Assembly: GCA_003161575.1 (NCBI GenBank)
Contig: PMOE01000072.1
Span: 45,573-109,572 of the forward strand
Length of the DNA stretch: 64,000 nucleotides
DNA from: Acidimicrobiaceae bacterium
GTDB lineage: Bacteria > Actinomycetota > Acidimicrobiia > Acidimicrobiales > RAAP-2
Reading direction: 5' to 3'
Positions 1-9,902 of this stretch are shown piece after piece; the first letter of the stretch is position 1; each line of letters begins with the position of its first letter. The position numbers and the translations under genes are program-made. The notes under the pieces were generated by a model, which searched no databases, was not told the DNA's origin, and saw only the letters and a program-made list of their open reading frames with translations.

Positions 1-306
1 GTGCCCTACGTCTGGGGCGGGGCCAGCCGCGCCGGTGTCGACTGCTCCGGCCTGACCATGCTGGCCTGGGCCGCTGCCGGCGTCAGCCTCCCCCACTACT
101 CGGGGGGTCAGATGTCCGACAGCACGCCGGTGCCCATCTCGGACCTCGAACCCGGTGACCTTCTCTTCTACGGACCGGGCGGCAGCCAGCACGTGGCCAT
201 GTACATCGGGGGTGGCCAGATGATCGAGGCGCCCTATACCGGTGAACACGTCTGGATCGTCGGGGCCCGCTTCGGTGGGGGCTTTGCGGGGGCTGGCCGG
301 CCCTAG
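1..306 (+). CDS. NlpC/P60 family cell-wall hydrolase, C-terminal part (5' end outside window)
   Basis: This is the catalytic end of a secreted peptidoglycan endopeptidase; the open frame continues upstream of base 1. The NlpC/P60 core is visible: the nucleophile Cys in V-D-C-S-G (about residue 15 of the visible part), a GDLLFYG strand, and the catalytic His in Q-H-V-A-M-Y-I-G. The protein stops soon after the I-E-A-P segment, as usual when the domain is C-terminal. Family members cut D-Glu-mDAP type peptide bonds in the wall. Signal peptide and any N-terminal domains cannot be seen. The first codon is GTG, but it is probably internal rather than the start. Confidence 0.9.
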   Translation: MPYVWGGASRAGVDCSGLTMLAWAAAGVSLPHYSGGQMSDSTPVPISDLEPGDLLFYGPGGSQHVAMYIGGGQMIEAPYTGEHVWIVGARFGGGFAGAGRP

Positions 307-321
307 GCCCCGAGGGCTGAA

Positions 322-335
322 CCGGTTCGAACCGG
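322..335. promoter_or_regulatory. 14-bp perfect palindrome upstream of lgt
   Basis: CCGGTTCGAACCGG is a perfect palindrome lying 28 bp before the lgt start and a few bases before a possible -10 (CATACT, 338-343). It could be an operator, or a hairpin at the end of the preceding NlpC/P60 gene. No T-run follows, so an intrinsic terminator is unlikely. Confidence 0.35.
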
Positions 336-363
336 GCCATACTGGGCGAGGTCCACCGCGCAC

Positions 364-1368
364 ATGAAGCCCATCCCCGTCGCCTTCCACATCGGCCCAC
401 TCGAGGTCCACACCTACGGCATCGGGCTGGCCATCACCTTCTGGTTCGCCTACCGCTACTTCGAACACCGACTGGCCAAGAACGGGTACCGCACGGACTG
501 GGTCGTCGGCATGTTCCTCTGGGTGATCCTGGCCGCCATCGTCGGGGCCCGCGCCCTGCACGTTCTTTCGAATCTCAGCTACTACACCCACAATCTGGGT
601 GACGTCCTGGCCATCTGGCACGGGGGCCTGTCGTCGTTCGGGGGCCTGCTGTTCGCGGTGCCCACCGCCGTCATCCTCACCCGGCGGCGGTGCCCGGAGC
701 TGCCGATACCCCGGGCCTTCGACCTCGTGGCCCCGGTCTTGATGGCGGCGTGGGCCATGGGGCGCCTTCTCGGACCTCAACTCATGGTGGCCGGCGGCGG
801 TCATCCCTCGAACCAATGGTTTTGCATGTACTACGCCGGCCAGCACGGTTGCCGGCTCCCTGTACCGATCTTCCAGGCGCTCGAGGACTTCAGCGTGTTT
901 TGCATCCTCATCCTGATCGAACGGCACCTCAACCGGTGGCCGGACGGCGCCGCCCGCGTCGGTTACCCGAGCGGGGTGGTCATCGGGGCTGGCATGGTCC
1001 TGTGGGGCATCGAGCGCACGCTCGACGAGCATTTATGGCTCGGCGAGGACGGACATCTCGGCTCCCTGCTCGTCCAGATCGCCGGGATCTCCCTGGCGGT
1101 GGCGGGCATCGTGGTGTTGGTGCTGGCCCGACGGCACTGGCGGTCCTGGCTGGCCGCAGGAGCACCGGGGGGGCACCGGCCGCCCTCAGAGGGACCCGAA
1201 CCCGACGAGGGCGCTGCGGACGAGCCCGCCGGGGTGGGAGACAGCGAACGGGGCGCGGACCATGCGAGAGGCGCGGAAGGTCACCCCGACGCCGTCTTGT
1301 CCACGGGCCCGCTGGCGCCGGGTGTCCAGGCGCTCAGTGCTCCGCCGGAGGTCCAACAACTGGACTGA
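364..1368 (+). CDS. lgt: Prolipoprotein diacylglyceryl transferase-like membrane protein (divergent Lgt)
   Basis: Lgt transfers diacylglycerol from phosphatidylglycerol to the lipobox Cys of prelipoproteins in the cytoplasmic membrane. The 334-residue product has the Lgt layout: N-terminal IGP...H-x-YG segment, several hydrophobic helices, an HGGLS..GG loop, a GR motif near residue 138 and the late R-x-x-x-E pair in ERTLDE. Several residues conserved in E. coli Lgt look absent: the His after the HGGLS-type loop is Phe, and the N...E of GR..NFINGE is replaced (GRLLGPQLMV). A hydrophilic acidic tail of about 70 residues follows the last helix. It may be a diverged paralogue, so activity is uncertain even though family membership is fairly clear. 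Possible SD GCGAGG lies 14-19 bp upstream. Confidence 0.8.
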   Translation: MKPIPVAFHIGPLEVHTYGIGLAITFWFAYRYFEHRLAKNGYRTDWVVGMFLWVILAAIVGARALHVLSNLSYYTHNLGDVLAIWHGGLSSFGGLLFAVPTAVILTRRRCPELPIPRAFDLVAPVLMAAWAMGRLLGPQLMVAGGGHPSNQWFCMYYAGQHGCRLPVPIFQALEDFSVFCILILIERHLNRWPDGAARVGYPSGVVIGAGMVLWGIERTLDEHLWLGEDGHLGSLLVQIAGISLAVAGIVVLVLARRHWRSWLAAGAPGGHRPPSEGPEPDEGAADEPAGVGDSERGADHARGAEGHPDAVLSTGPLAPGVQALSAPPEVQQLD

Positions 1369-1452
1369 GCACGACTCGACCACCGCGCTCACGGTCGTCC
1401 CTGGCCACCTCCGGGCCGACCTGGGCCTCAGGACCCGATTGCGGGTGGGGCA

Positions 1453-1492
1453 GAGCTCGGACTTGCCACACGAGCCCGGCGGAGCCGAGCTC
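1453..1492. other. Inverted repeat between convergent genes
   Basis: GAGCTCGG (1453-1460) and CCGAGCTC (1485-1492) form an 8-bp inverted repeat with a GC-rich loop. It sits between the convergent ends of lgt and the SDR gene, so it may help stop transcription, although no T-run is present. Nothing else was seen in 1369-1497. Confidence 0.3.
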
Positions 1493-1497
1493 GGCCT

Positions 1498-2406
1498 TCA
1501 GGCGTTGGGCTTTTCGCCCGACTGTGCCGCGGCGCGGATCTCCTCGAGCCGGTCGATCATTCCCATGCGTTCTTGGCCGACCTCTCGGTCGAGCCGGGTG
1601 GCGATTTCCTCGGGGCTCCAGCGACCCTCGGCGCGCATGGCACGGACCTCGACCGGCTGGTTCCACACGGCGATCTTCGAGCCGACGACCGTGTAGACCT
1701 GCCCGGTTACATGCTTAGCCCGGTCCGAGAGCAGGTACACGACCATCGGAGCGATGTCCTCTGGTTCTCCGTTTTCCGCTAGCTCCGACGGGACGTTGGC
1801 CGACATGCGGGTCCGAGCCACCGGTGCGATGGCGTTGGCGGTAACCCCGTAGCGGTGGAGGCCGACCGCGGCTGAGCGCACGAGCGAAACGATGCCGCCC
1901 TTGGCCGCCGAGTAGTTGGCCTGGGCCACGCTTCCAGCGAAGGCGCCCGAGGTGAATCCGATGAGGGCACCGCCGCCTTCCTGCTTGCGCATGACCGCCG
2001 CGGCGGCCCGGAAGACGGTGAAGTGACCCTTGAGGTGGGTCGCCACCACCGCATCCCACTCGTCCTCGCTCATATTGAACAGCATGCGCTCACGCAGAAT
2101 GCCGGCTACCGCCACGACCCCGTCGATCCGCCCCCAACGGTCGAGAGCGCTTTGGACGATGTGCTGGCCCCCTTCCATGATCGAGACGTCGTCTGCCACC
2201 GCGATTGCCTCACCGCCGGCTTTCTCGATCTCCGCGACGACCCGCTCGGCCACCTCGCTGGTCGGATCCTCACCGGCCATGGACACGCCGATATCGGCGA
2301 CCACCACCTTGGCCCCTTGGGCTGCCGCGGCCAAGGCCACGGCCCGCCCGATGCCACCGCCGCCACCGGTGACCGCCACAACCTTGCCCTCCAAGAACCG
2401 TGCCAT
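1498..2406 (-). CDS. Short-chain dehydrogenase/reductase (3-hydroxyacyl-CoA/steroid type)
   Basis: NAD(P)-dependent oxidoreductase of 302 residues with the classical SDR fold. The nucleotide-binding motif TGGGGGIG is at residues 14-21, followed by VAVAGI, the catalytic Ser in FTSGAF, and the YSAAK active site. A C-terminal extension of about 60 charged residues follows the core. It resembles the mycobacterial Hsd4A/Rv3548c-like SDRs that oxidise 3-hydroxyacyl-CoA intermediates of sterol side chains; substrate assignment is inference. AGGAGG lies 8 bp before the ATG. It is transcribed divergently from the acyl-CoA synthetase, and a KstR-like operator in the shared promoter overlaps its predicted -10. 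Confidence 0.85.
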   Translation of the reverse strand: MARFLEGKVVAVTGGGGGIGRAVALAAAAQGAKVVVADIGVSMAGEDPTSEVAERVVAEIEKAGGEAIAVADDVSIMEGGQHIVQSALDRWGRIDGVVAVAGILRERMLFNMSEDEWDAVVATHLKGHFTVFRAAAAVMRKQEGGGALIGFTSGAFAGSVAQANYSAAKGGIVSLVRSAAVGLHRYGVTANAIAPVARTRMSANVPSELAENGEPEDIAPMVVYLLSDRAKHVTGQVYTVVGSKIAVWNQPVEVRAMRAEGRWSPEEIATRLDREVGQERMGMIDRLEEIRAAAQSGEKPNA

Positions 2407-2491
2407 TGCCTGTGCCTCCTGGCCGTCGTCTTCTTCGCTGTTCGCCGCTCGCGCCGACGCCGTCGGCCCGGGCGGTCGATTGACGAGAAGT

Positions 2492-2505
2492 TAGAACATG
2501 TTCTA
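2492..2505. promoter_or_regulatory. KstR-like operator in divergent SDR / acyl-CoA synthetase promoter
   Basis: TAGAACATGTTCTA is a perfect 14-bp palindrome fitting TNNAACNNGTTNNA, the motif known for the TetR-family sterol-catabolism repressor KstR. On the minus strand its last two bases begin a TANNNT -10 (TAACTT, 2488-2493) for the SDR gene. On the plus strand a -35-like TTGACC (2508-2513) follows immediately, with TTAATG (2531-2536) 17 bp later. A bound repressor would block both promoters. Confidence 0.75.
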
Positions 2506-2596
2506 GCTTGACCCCGGCGACGCCCGCCACTTAATGAGTCGGGTTTGCCCCGACCGGCCCGTCCCGCCCCGGCCAGCGCCAGAACAGGAGGAACCC

Positions 2597-4150
2597 ATGG
2601 GTGATCTCGGATTTTGGGCACTGGCCCAAGAAGACCCGGAGCACTTGGCGCTCGTCGCCCCCGACGGCCAACACCTGAGCGCCGGCAAGCTGTTGGGTCG
2701 GGCCAACCAGGTCGTGCACGCACTCCGGGGCCTCAGCCTGGCTCCGGGCGACGCGGTGGCGACGGTGCTGCCCAACTCCGCCGAAATGATCGAGGTGTAT
2801 CTGGCCGTCGAGCAGGCGGGGTGGTACCTGGTACCGATCAACCACCACCTTGTCGCAGCGGAAATCGCGTACGTCCTGAAGGACTCAGGAGCGAAGGTGT
2901 TCATCGGCCACGAGCGGTTCGCCCAGGCCTGCATCGACGCGGCCAACGAGGCCCAGGTGCCCGACGCCGGCCGCCTGTCGGTGGGTGAGGTGACCGGGTT
3001 CGGCTCTTACGGGGCGGCGCGTGACGCCCAGCCGACTTCGCTACCCGAGGACCGCACCATCGGTGACGTCATGAACTACACATCGGGCACGACGGGAAAC
3101 CCCAAGGGGGTCTACCGGCCCTTGTCGGGCGCCACCCCCGAAGAGGCGGCCCTCGGCCTCGGCGGCATCCTCCTTCTCTTCGGCATCACACCCCAAGACG
3201 GCAACGTCCATATCGTCGGCTCTCCCCTCTACCACACCGCCGTGATGCGCTTCGGCGGGGCATCCATCCACTTCGGACACACCCTCGTCGTGATGGACAA
3301 GTGGCAGCCCGAAGAGATGTTGCGTCTCATCGAGCAGTACAAGGTGACCACCTCGCACATGGTGCCGACCCAGTTCCACCGCTTGCTGTCCCTTCCCGAC
3401 GACGTCCGCGGTCGTTACGACCTCTCGTCGCTCCGCCACATGATCCATGCCGCTGCCCCGTGCCCTGTCGACGTGAAGCACAAGATGATCGAGTGGTGGG
3501 GACCGGTCATCGACGAGTACTACGCCGCGAGCGAGGGCGGAGGCACGCTGGTCACTACCGAAGAATGGCTTGCCAAGCCCGGAACGGTCGGCAAGGCCTG
3601 GCCGATTTCTGAGATCGCCATCTTCGACGATGATGGGAACCAGGTGGGAGAGCCCGGGGTCATCGGCACGGTCTACATGTCCATGCAGACCGGTGACTTC
3701 GAGTACCACAAAGACGAGGCCAAGACCAAGAAGAACCGGATCGGCAGATTCTTCACCGTGGGCGATGTCGGGCTGATCGATGAGGACGGCTACCTCTTCC
3801 TGCGGGACCGCAAGATCGACATGATCATTTCGGGTGGTGCAAACATCTACCCGGCGGAGATCGAGAACGTGCTCCTTTCGCACCCCGCCGTCGGCGATGT
3901 GGCGGTGTTTGGGATTCCCAACGAGGACTGGGGCGAGGAGGTCAAGGCGGTCGTCGAGCCGTCGGACGGGTTCGTCGCCTCCCCTGAGCTGGCCGACGAG
4001 ATCATCGCCTTCTGCGCGGGCAAGCTGGCCAAGTTCAAGACCCCGAAGTCGATCGACTTCACCAACGAAATGCCCCGGGACCCCAACGGGAAGCTCTACA
4101 AACGCAAGCTGCGCGATCCGTACTGGGAGGGCGTGCAGCGGGCACTTTGA
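2597..4150 (+). CDS. Fatty acyl-CoA synthetase (FadD-type, AMP-forming)
   Basis: Activates a carboxylic acid to its CoA thioester through an acyl-adenylate. The ATG at 2597 is chosen over an upstream in-frame start because AGGAGG precedes it by 5 bp; this gives 517 residues, normal for FadD. The P-loop-like motif YTSGTTGNPKG is at about residues 161-171. The adenylation motif YYAASEGG, the hinge region GDVGLIDEDGYLFLRDR and the C-terminal Lys in PNGKLYKRK follow. It lies under the KstR-like operator and next to steroid-type beta-oxidation genes, so a sterol side-chain or branched fatty acid substrate is plausible but inferred. A second, partial relative lies at the far end of the window. Confidence 0.9.
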   Translation: MGDLGFWALAQEDPEHLALVAPDGQHLSAGKLLGRANQVVHALRGLSLAPGDAVATVLPNSAEMIEVYLAVEQAGWYLVPINHHLVAAEIAYVLKDSGAKVFIGHERFAQACIDAANEAQVPDAGRLSVGEVTGFGSYGAARDAQPTSLPEDRTIGDVMNYTSGTTGNPKGVYRPLSGATPEEAALGLGGILLLFGITPQDGNVHIVGSPLYHTAVMRFGGASIHFGHTLVVMDKWQPEEMLRLIEQYKVTTSHMVPTQFHRLLSLPDDVRGRYDLSSLRHMIHAAAPCPVDVKHKMIEWWGPVIDEYYAASEGGGTLVTTEEWLAKPGTVGKAWPISEIAIFDDDGNQVGEPGVIGTVYMSMQTGDFEYHKDEAKTKKNRIGRFFTVGDVGLIDEDGYLFLRDRKIDMIISGGANIYPAEIENVLLSHPAVGDVAVFGIPNEDWGEEVKAVVEPSDGFVASPELADEIIAFCAGKLAKFKTPKSIDFTNEMPRDPNGKLYKRKLRDPYWEGVQRAL

Positions 4151-4190
4151 ACGCAGGGTTGGTCAAGGCCCCGTCGGCCCGGACCGGCCG

Positions 4191-4994
4191 TTAGGCCGGA
4201 TGCGGTCCTTCAGCGCCGAGGGTTCCTTCGGTACCGAGCACGTTCCCACCTTGGTCGACGAATGCCTGCAGGTCGGGGTCGACCACATCGCCCGCCGCCT
4301 CCTTGGCGTTCGCGGTCACGATTGAGAGCATCTTGGTGGGACCGAGCTCGATGAAGATCCCTTCGGCCTCAGCGGTCAGCTCGCCCTCGTGGTAGATACC
4401 ACCCCAGGCGAAAATCTTGCGCCCCTCGGTGTGGGTCTGGCGGGCCACAAGGTCGAGGGGGGTCAACAGCGGGGTTGGCTTGCGGTACTTGACCGTGAGC
4501 GTGCCGGTCATCCCCGCCCGGTTGGTGATGATGTTGGCAGAGCCCAGTAGCTCGTCCATGAGTTCGGCGATGACCCCACCGTGCACACAGGTCGGCGGCC
4601 CTTCATAGGGATACCCGAACACGGCCCGGCCCCGCAGCTCGAGTTTCCCATCCTGTCCATTCACCGCCCACAGCTCGACCGGCGGGGCGATCGGATTGGC
4701 AAAGCCGATCATCGGACTTGTCGGAAAGAAGTCCTGGGGGTGTCCGGTGTTGTCGGGCTGGCCGCGGGGACGCTTGCCCGGTTCGGCCGCCTCCTCGAGA
4801 GAATCAGCCAGCCGTTCGACTTCGTCGGCCATGGCCGCGAGTACCGGGCCCGGGATCGTTCGGCCGACGAGCTGCTCGCTCAGTCGACGGATACCCCCAG
4901 CCGCACGGTTCCGGGGAGTGTCGGCGGTCGAGAGGGGCACACCGTGGAGGGCGGTGGCTTCGGCGGGCAACGGAGCCCGTTCGAGCCGACTCAT
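4191..4994 (-). CDS. PaaI-type hotdog-fold acyl-CoA thioesterase
   Basis: Probably hydrolyses acyl-CoA esters to release CoA. In the 267-residue product the hotdog domain occupies roughly residues 110-225, with the typical PTCVHGGVIAELMDELLG helix and the LTVKYRKPTPL strand. The first 100 residues are charged and not recognised. Its ATG overlaps the stop of the upstream enoyl-CoA hydratase by 4 bp, so the two are translationally coupled and likely share the operator at 5796-5809. Specific substrate cannot be read from the sequence. Confidence 0.8.
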   Translation of the reverse strand: MSRLERAPLPAEATALHGVPLSTADTPRNRAAGGIRRLSEQLVGRTIPGPVLAAMADEVERLADSLEEAAEPGKRPRGQPDNTGHPQDFFPTSPMIGFANPIAPPVELWAVNGQDGKLELRGRAVFGYPYEGPPTCVHGGVIAELMDELLGSANIITNRAGMTGTLTVKYRKPTPLLTPLDLVARQTHTEGRKIFAWGGIYHEGELTAEAEGIFIELGPTKMLSIVTANAKEAAGDVVDPDLQAFVDQGGNVLGTEGTLGAEGPHPA

Positions 4995-5785
4995 CGACGG
5001 CGGTAGTTCGGCGTGCGCTTCTCGGCGAAGGCCTTCTGGCCCTCCGTGGCGTCCGTCGTGGCAAAGATGGGCCAGCCGATCTCGAGTTCACGAGCCAAGC
5101 CCTCTTCTTCGGACATGCCCTCGGTCTCGCGCACCGACCGCTTGATCGCTTCTACCGCAAGCGGGCCGTTGGCCACGATCACCTCGGCGATCTCAAGCGC
5201 GCTCTCGAGCGCCCGGCCGTCGGGGACCACCCGCCCGATCAGGCCGATCCGTAGCGCCTCGTCGGCCGCCACCTCACGGCCAGTGAGCAGCAGATCCATG
5301 GCCATGGTGTAGGGGATCTGGCGGCGCAGGCGAACCGTGGACCCCCCGAGGGGGAACAGCCCACGGCGGGCCTCAAAGACGCCGAATTTCGCCCCTTCGC
5401 CGGCCACCCTGATGTCGGTGGCCTGGAGAATCTCGGTTCCGCCGGCCACCGCCCAGCCCTCGACGGCCGCTATCAGGGGTTTGGTCAGCTGGTAGTGGCG
5501 GAGCAGGGCCTTCCAGTGCAGGTCCGGATCCTCGGCCGTCCGGTGCTGGTATTTCTCGGCATCGGCACCCCCCATGGCCTTGAGGTCCATCCCGGCGCAG
5601 AACGTGCCGCCGGCCCCGGTCAAGATGGCACAGCGGATGTCGTCGTTGGCGTCGATCTCGGCCCAGGCGTCGGCCATGCCCACGAGCATGGGCAGGCTGA
5701 GGGCGTTCTTCGCCGCGGGCCGGTTCATCGTCACGATCGCCGTGGCCCCGTGGCGCTCGTAGGTCAGGTGCTCAGTTGATTCCAC
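4991..5785 (-). CDS. echA19: Enoyl-CoA hydratase, EchA19-like
   Basis: Crotonase-fold enzyme that hydrates 2-enoyl-CoA in beta-oxidation. The 264-residue protein has the oxyanion-hole segment GTFCAGMDLKA (about residues 60-70), the AVEGWAVAGGTEILQATDIRVA helix/strand and FAEKRTPNYRRR at the C-terminus. The overall sequence recalls mycobacterial EchA19 (Rv3516), a KstR-regulated enzyme of cholesterol side-chain degradation; orthology is judged from recall, not alignment. The start is GTG (5783-5785). A -10-like TAGTGT ends 6 bp before it, suggesting a leaderless transcript. Coupled to the thioesterase downstream. Confidence 0.85.
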   Translation of the reverse strand: MESTEHLTYERHGATAIVTMNRPAAKNALSLPMLVGMADAWAEIDANDDIRCAILTGAGGTFCAGMDLKAMGGADAEKYQHRTAEDPDLHWKALLRHYQLTKPLIAAVEGWAVAGGTEILQATDIRVAGEGAKFGVFEARRGLFPLGGSTVRLRRQIPYTMAMDLLLTGREVAADEALRIGLIGRVVPDGRALESALEIAEVIVANGPLAVEAIKRSVRETEGMSEEEGLARELEIGWPIFATTDATEGQKAFAEKRTPNYRRR

Positions 5786-5795
5786 GAGCTGACAC

Positions 5796-5809
5796 TAGAA
5801 CAGGTGCCA
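5796..5809. promoter_or_regulatory. Degenerate KstR-like operator at echA promoter
   Basis: TAGAACAGGTGCCA matches TNNAACNNGTTNNA with one mismatch (the T of GTT is G). Read on the minus strand, the intact TAGAAC half supplies the TA that opens the -10 TAGTGT (5792-5797). This -10 lies 6 bp from the GTG start of the hydratase. The layout matches the other two sites in this region. Confidence 0.6.
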
Positions 5810-5876
5810 AATCGGGCGAAAACCGGCCGCCCCTGCGGACGCCCGGCGTGAACGACGACCCTCTTGGGTGGGCGAT

Positions 5877-7223
<1,347 letters not shown>

Positions 7224-8372
7224 CTAGCCCAGGAGTTGTTTGGCGACGACGACCCGTTGGATCTGATTGGTTCCCTCGTAGATCTGGGTGATTTTGGCGT
7301 CCCGCATGAATCGCTCAACCGGGAAGTCCTTGGTGTAGCCGTAGCCTCCCAACAGCTGCACGGCGTCGGTGGTCACCGACATGGCCGTATCCGACGCGAA
7401 GCACTTGGCCATGGCGCCAAACATGCTGAGCTCCCCAGAGGGGTCCTCATCGACCAGCGCGCAGGCCCGATAGACCAGAGCTCGTGCCGCCTCAGTCCGA
7501 ATCGCCATGTCGGCCAGCATGAAGCGCAGACCCTGGAACTCGGCGATTGGGGCTCCGAAGGCCCGGCGTTGTTTCATGTAGCCCGCGGCATAATCGATGG
7601 CGCCCTGGGCGATGCCGACCGCTTGGGCCCCGATGGTAGGTCGACTTCGGTCGAGGGTATGCATGGCGATGTGGAACCCCCGACCTTCCTCTCCGACCAG
7701 ATTCGCGGCGGGCACCCGCACCTCGTCAAGGATGATCTCCCCCGTCGGACTTCCCCGTAGGCCGAGTTTGTCCTCGTGCTTGGCAACCTTCACCCCCCAG
7801 TCGGTCTCAACGAGGAAACAAGAGACCCCCCGGTGTCCAGCGGCCGGGTCCGTTTTGGCGAAGATGGTGTAGGTGTCCGAGATGCCGGCATTGGTGATCC
7901 AATACTTCGACCCGGTGAGCACGTAGCTGTCCCCGTCCTTCACGGCCCGACAACGCATGGCCGCCACATCGCTCCCGGCGTCGGCCTCGGACAGGCAGTA
8001 ACTCGACTGCGCTTCGCCGGCAGCGACCCGGGGGATGTACTTGCGCTTCAGTTCTTCAGAACCCCAGTTCATCAGGGGCAACATGCCGAGTTTGTTGATC
8101 AGGAGCGTGATGGAGGTGGAGGCACATACCCGAGCCAGCTCTTCGACGGCGATCGCTTGGGTGACCATGTCGGCCCCCGCACCTCCATACGCCTCGGGCA
8201 TGCCCAACGCGGGCAGTTCGATCTCCCGGCAGGCCGCGAACGATTCCCATGGATACTGAGCGGTGCGGTCCGCCTCGGCCGCGTGAGGCGCCACTCGGTC
8301 CTCGCAGAACTGCCGGAGGGTGTCGCGGAACTGACGTTGCGTGTCGCTGAGGGCGAACGGGGACTCTTGCAT
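7224..8372 (-). CDS. Acyl-CoA dehydrogenase
   Basis: FAD enzyme catalysing the first step of beta-oxidation (acyl-CoA to 2-enoyl-CoA). The 382 residues are full length for the family. Visible motifs are [11 protein letters not shown] and KYWITNAG in the middle domain, [13 protein letters not shown] in the C-terminal bundle, and the catalytic Glu in [11 protein letters not shown] near the end. It lies upstream of the thiolase on the same strand, 174 bp away, with the thiolase promoter between them. No KstR-like site was seen before its own start. FadE25-type general acyl-CoA dehydrogenase is the nearest comparison I can make. Confidence 0.92.
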   Translation of the reverse strand: MQESPFALSDTQRQFRDTLRQFCEDRVAPHAAEADRTAQYPWESFAACREIELPALGMPEAYGGAGADMVTQAIAVEELARVCASTSITLLINKLGMLPLMNWGSEELKRKYIPRVAAGEAQSSYCLSEADAGSDVAAMRCRAVKDGDSYVLTGSKYWITNAGISDTYTIFAKTDPAAGHRGVSCFLVETDWGVKVAKHEDKLGLRGSPTGEIILDEVRVPAANLVGEEGRGFHIAMHTLDRSRPTIGAQAVGIAQGAIDYAAGYMKQRRAFGAPIAEFQGLRFMLADMAIRTEAARALVYRACALVDEDPSGELSMFGAMAKCFASDTAMSVTTDAVQLLGGYGYTKDFPVERFMRDAKITQIYEGTNQIQRVVVAKQLLG

Positions 8373-8415
8373 CCAGACAGTCTTTCAGACCGCCGCAAGG
8401 TCCGGGCATGCCCGG

Positions 8416-9276
8416 TCAGGTCGACGCGAGATGGTCGAGCAGGAGCCGGCCCAGCTCATCGGGGGCCTGTTCAGGAACCCAATGACTCACTCCGTCGAGC
8501 ACCTCGAAACGGTAACTGCCGGCCACGTACTCGGCCGTCGCTTCGGCGGCCACTCGACCGAGTGCGGGGTCGCCGGTGGACCAGACGTAAAGCGTCGGGA
8601 CGACGATCGGGGGGAGGCCATCGACATCGGACGCTCGCATGGCCCGGTACCAGTTGAGCGCAGCCGTCATGGCGCCAGGCTCGGTAAGCACGGCCACGTA
8701 CTCGTCGGCCATGGTCGGATCAAGCCCCGAGCTCTCGAACAGGGTCCGTAGCCCCGATCCGCTGCCGTCCTCTCCCAACAGCAGTCGTTCGGGCTCGTCG
8801 GGTCGCCGGAACATTTCCATGTATCCGGACCGTTCCACCTGGTCGGGATCGTCACCCACGAGCGCTCCTCTGAGGGCCTCAGGATGGGGGGTCGAAACCA
8901 CGCACAGGCTCCGTACCCGGTCAGAGTGTCGGGCCGCGGTGACCCAGGACACCATTCCCCCCCAGTCGTGCCCGACCAGATCGAACGTGGCCATCTCCAT
9001 GGTGTCGGCGATGGCCAACACGTCGTCCACCAGGTGAGGGGTGGCATAGTCGGAGATGGCCGTCGGGCGGGCGTCCGGCGAGTACCCGCGCTGGTCTGGG
9101 GCGACGGCCCGATATCCGGCCTCCCCCAATTGGGTGAGTAGGACGCGCCAGCTCCATGACGTCTCTGGGAAGCCATGGAGCAAGAGGAGAGGGCGACCGT
9201 CATGGGGCCCTGCCGCCCGGGCCGAGAAGGTGAAGCCGTTGGCGTCGATCTCGAGACGCTCGATGTCCGACGCCAT
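8416..9276 (-). CDS. Epoxide-hydrolase-like alpha/beta hydrolase
   Basis: 286-residue alpha/beta hydrolase with an Asp nucleophile: the elbow is LVGHDWGGMVSW, as in epoxide hydrolases and haloalkane dehalogenases, rather than the Ser of lipases. The HGFPETSWSWR oxyanion segment and RGYSPDARP also fit epoxide hydrolases. The catalytic His is probably in GVSHWVPEQAPDE. The ATG at 9276 (MASDIERLE) is preferred to an upstream in-frame start because it avoids overlap with the next gene and fits the family N-terminus. Substrate unknown; the position beside beta-oxidation genes suggests a lipid-derived or xenobiotic epoxide. Confidence 0.82.
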   Translation of the reverse strand: MASDIERLEIDANGFTFSARAAGPHDGRPLLLLHGFPETSWSWRVLLTQLGEAGYRAVAPDQRGYSPDARPTAISDYATPHLVDDVLAIADTMEMATFDLVGHDWGGMVSWVTAARHSDRVRSLCVVSTPHPEALRGALVGDDPDQVERSGYMEMFRRPDEPERLLLGEDGSGSGLRTLFESSGLDPTMADEYVAVLTEPGAMTAALNWYRAMRASDVDGLPPIVVPTLYVWSTGDPALGRVAAEATAEYVAGSYRFEVLDGVSHWVPEQAPDELGRLLLDHLAST

Positions 9277-9322
9277 CACGCACCTAGCGCGTCCGGTAAC
9301 GGCCCGTGCGCGGGCGCGCCGT

Positions 9323-9859
9323 TCACCCCGGTGCGACAGCCTGGACGGGGGGAAGCAGTTGACGCCAGCCACCAGCCGCCAGCCAGTCGGCGACCTGCTC
9401 GGGGCTCAGTGCAAGCGTCTCCTCTTCAACCCGGTCCGCGATCTCGAGTTGCACGACGTAGTCGTGGGCGGCCGAGCGGAATAACCGGACCCGCTCGGCC
9501 ACCAGCTCAGCGGGAACGTCTTGGAGGAATCCCCACAAAGAGAAGGCCACCGTGAGGTCGTACACACACGGGGCGCGTCCGAAGAGCCCGGCGCGGCGCG
9601 AGGCAACAAGGGCGCAACCGACCACGGCATCCTCGACCGACTCGCCGGGAGTCAGGCGGAGCTTGTCCTCGAATCGGTGGCCCAGCAGCAGAGCGAACCC
9701 CTGATCCGGTCCCGGCCTGCCGACGCCGCGACCAGATTGCAGCCGCGGGATCGCCAACTCGGCTGGCCGCTCCGCTACCCAGTGGCCGGGCACCTGGAGG
9801 TGACGAGCCGCGCGAACCTGGTCGGCCTCTGCGACGGGAACAAAGCTCGGTTGGGTCAT
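9323..9859 (-). CDS. Conserved actinobacterial protein of unknown function
   Basis: 178-residue soluble protein with no recognised catalytic motif. It contains a GPDQGFALLLGHRFEDKL segment and a hydrophobic DLTVAFSLWGFLQDVPAELV stretch; I recall similar proteins in other Actinomycetota but no assigned role. ATG start at 9859; it ends 46 bp before the start chosen for the hydrolase. Coding is supported by its length, strand agreement with neighbours and absence of a better frame. Confidence 0.65.
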   Translation of the reverse strand: MTQPSFVPVAEADQVRAARHLQVPGHWVAERPAELAIPRLQSGRGVGRPGPDQGFALLLGHRFEDKLRLTPGESVEDAVVGCALVASRRAGLFGRAPCVYDLTVAFSLWGFLQDVPAELVAERVRLFRSAAHDYVVQLEIADRVEEETLALSPEQVADWLAAGGWRQLLPPVQAVAPG

Positions 9860-9902
9860 AACCCCCGAAGGCTACCGTACGGCCCGTGAGCGCTCGAAGT
9901 TC

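Noticed and set aside
8373-8415. Search for a KstR-like operator before the acyl-CoA dehydrogenase
   Set aside because: No TNNAACNNGTTNNA-like sequence is present, so this gene is not included in the proposed regulon.
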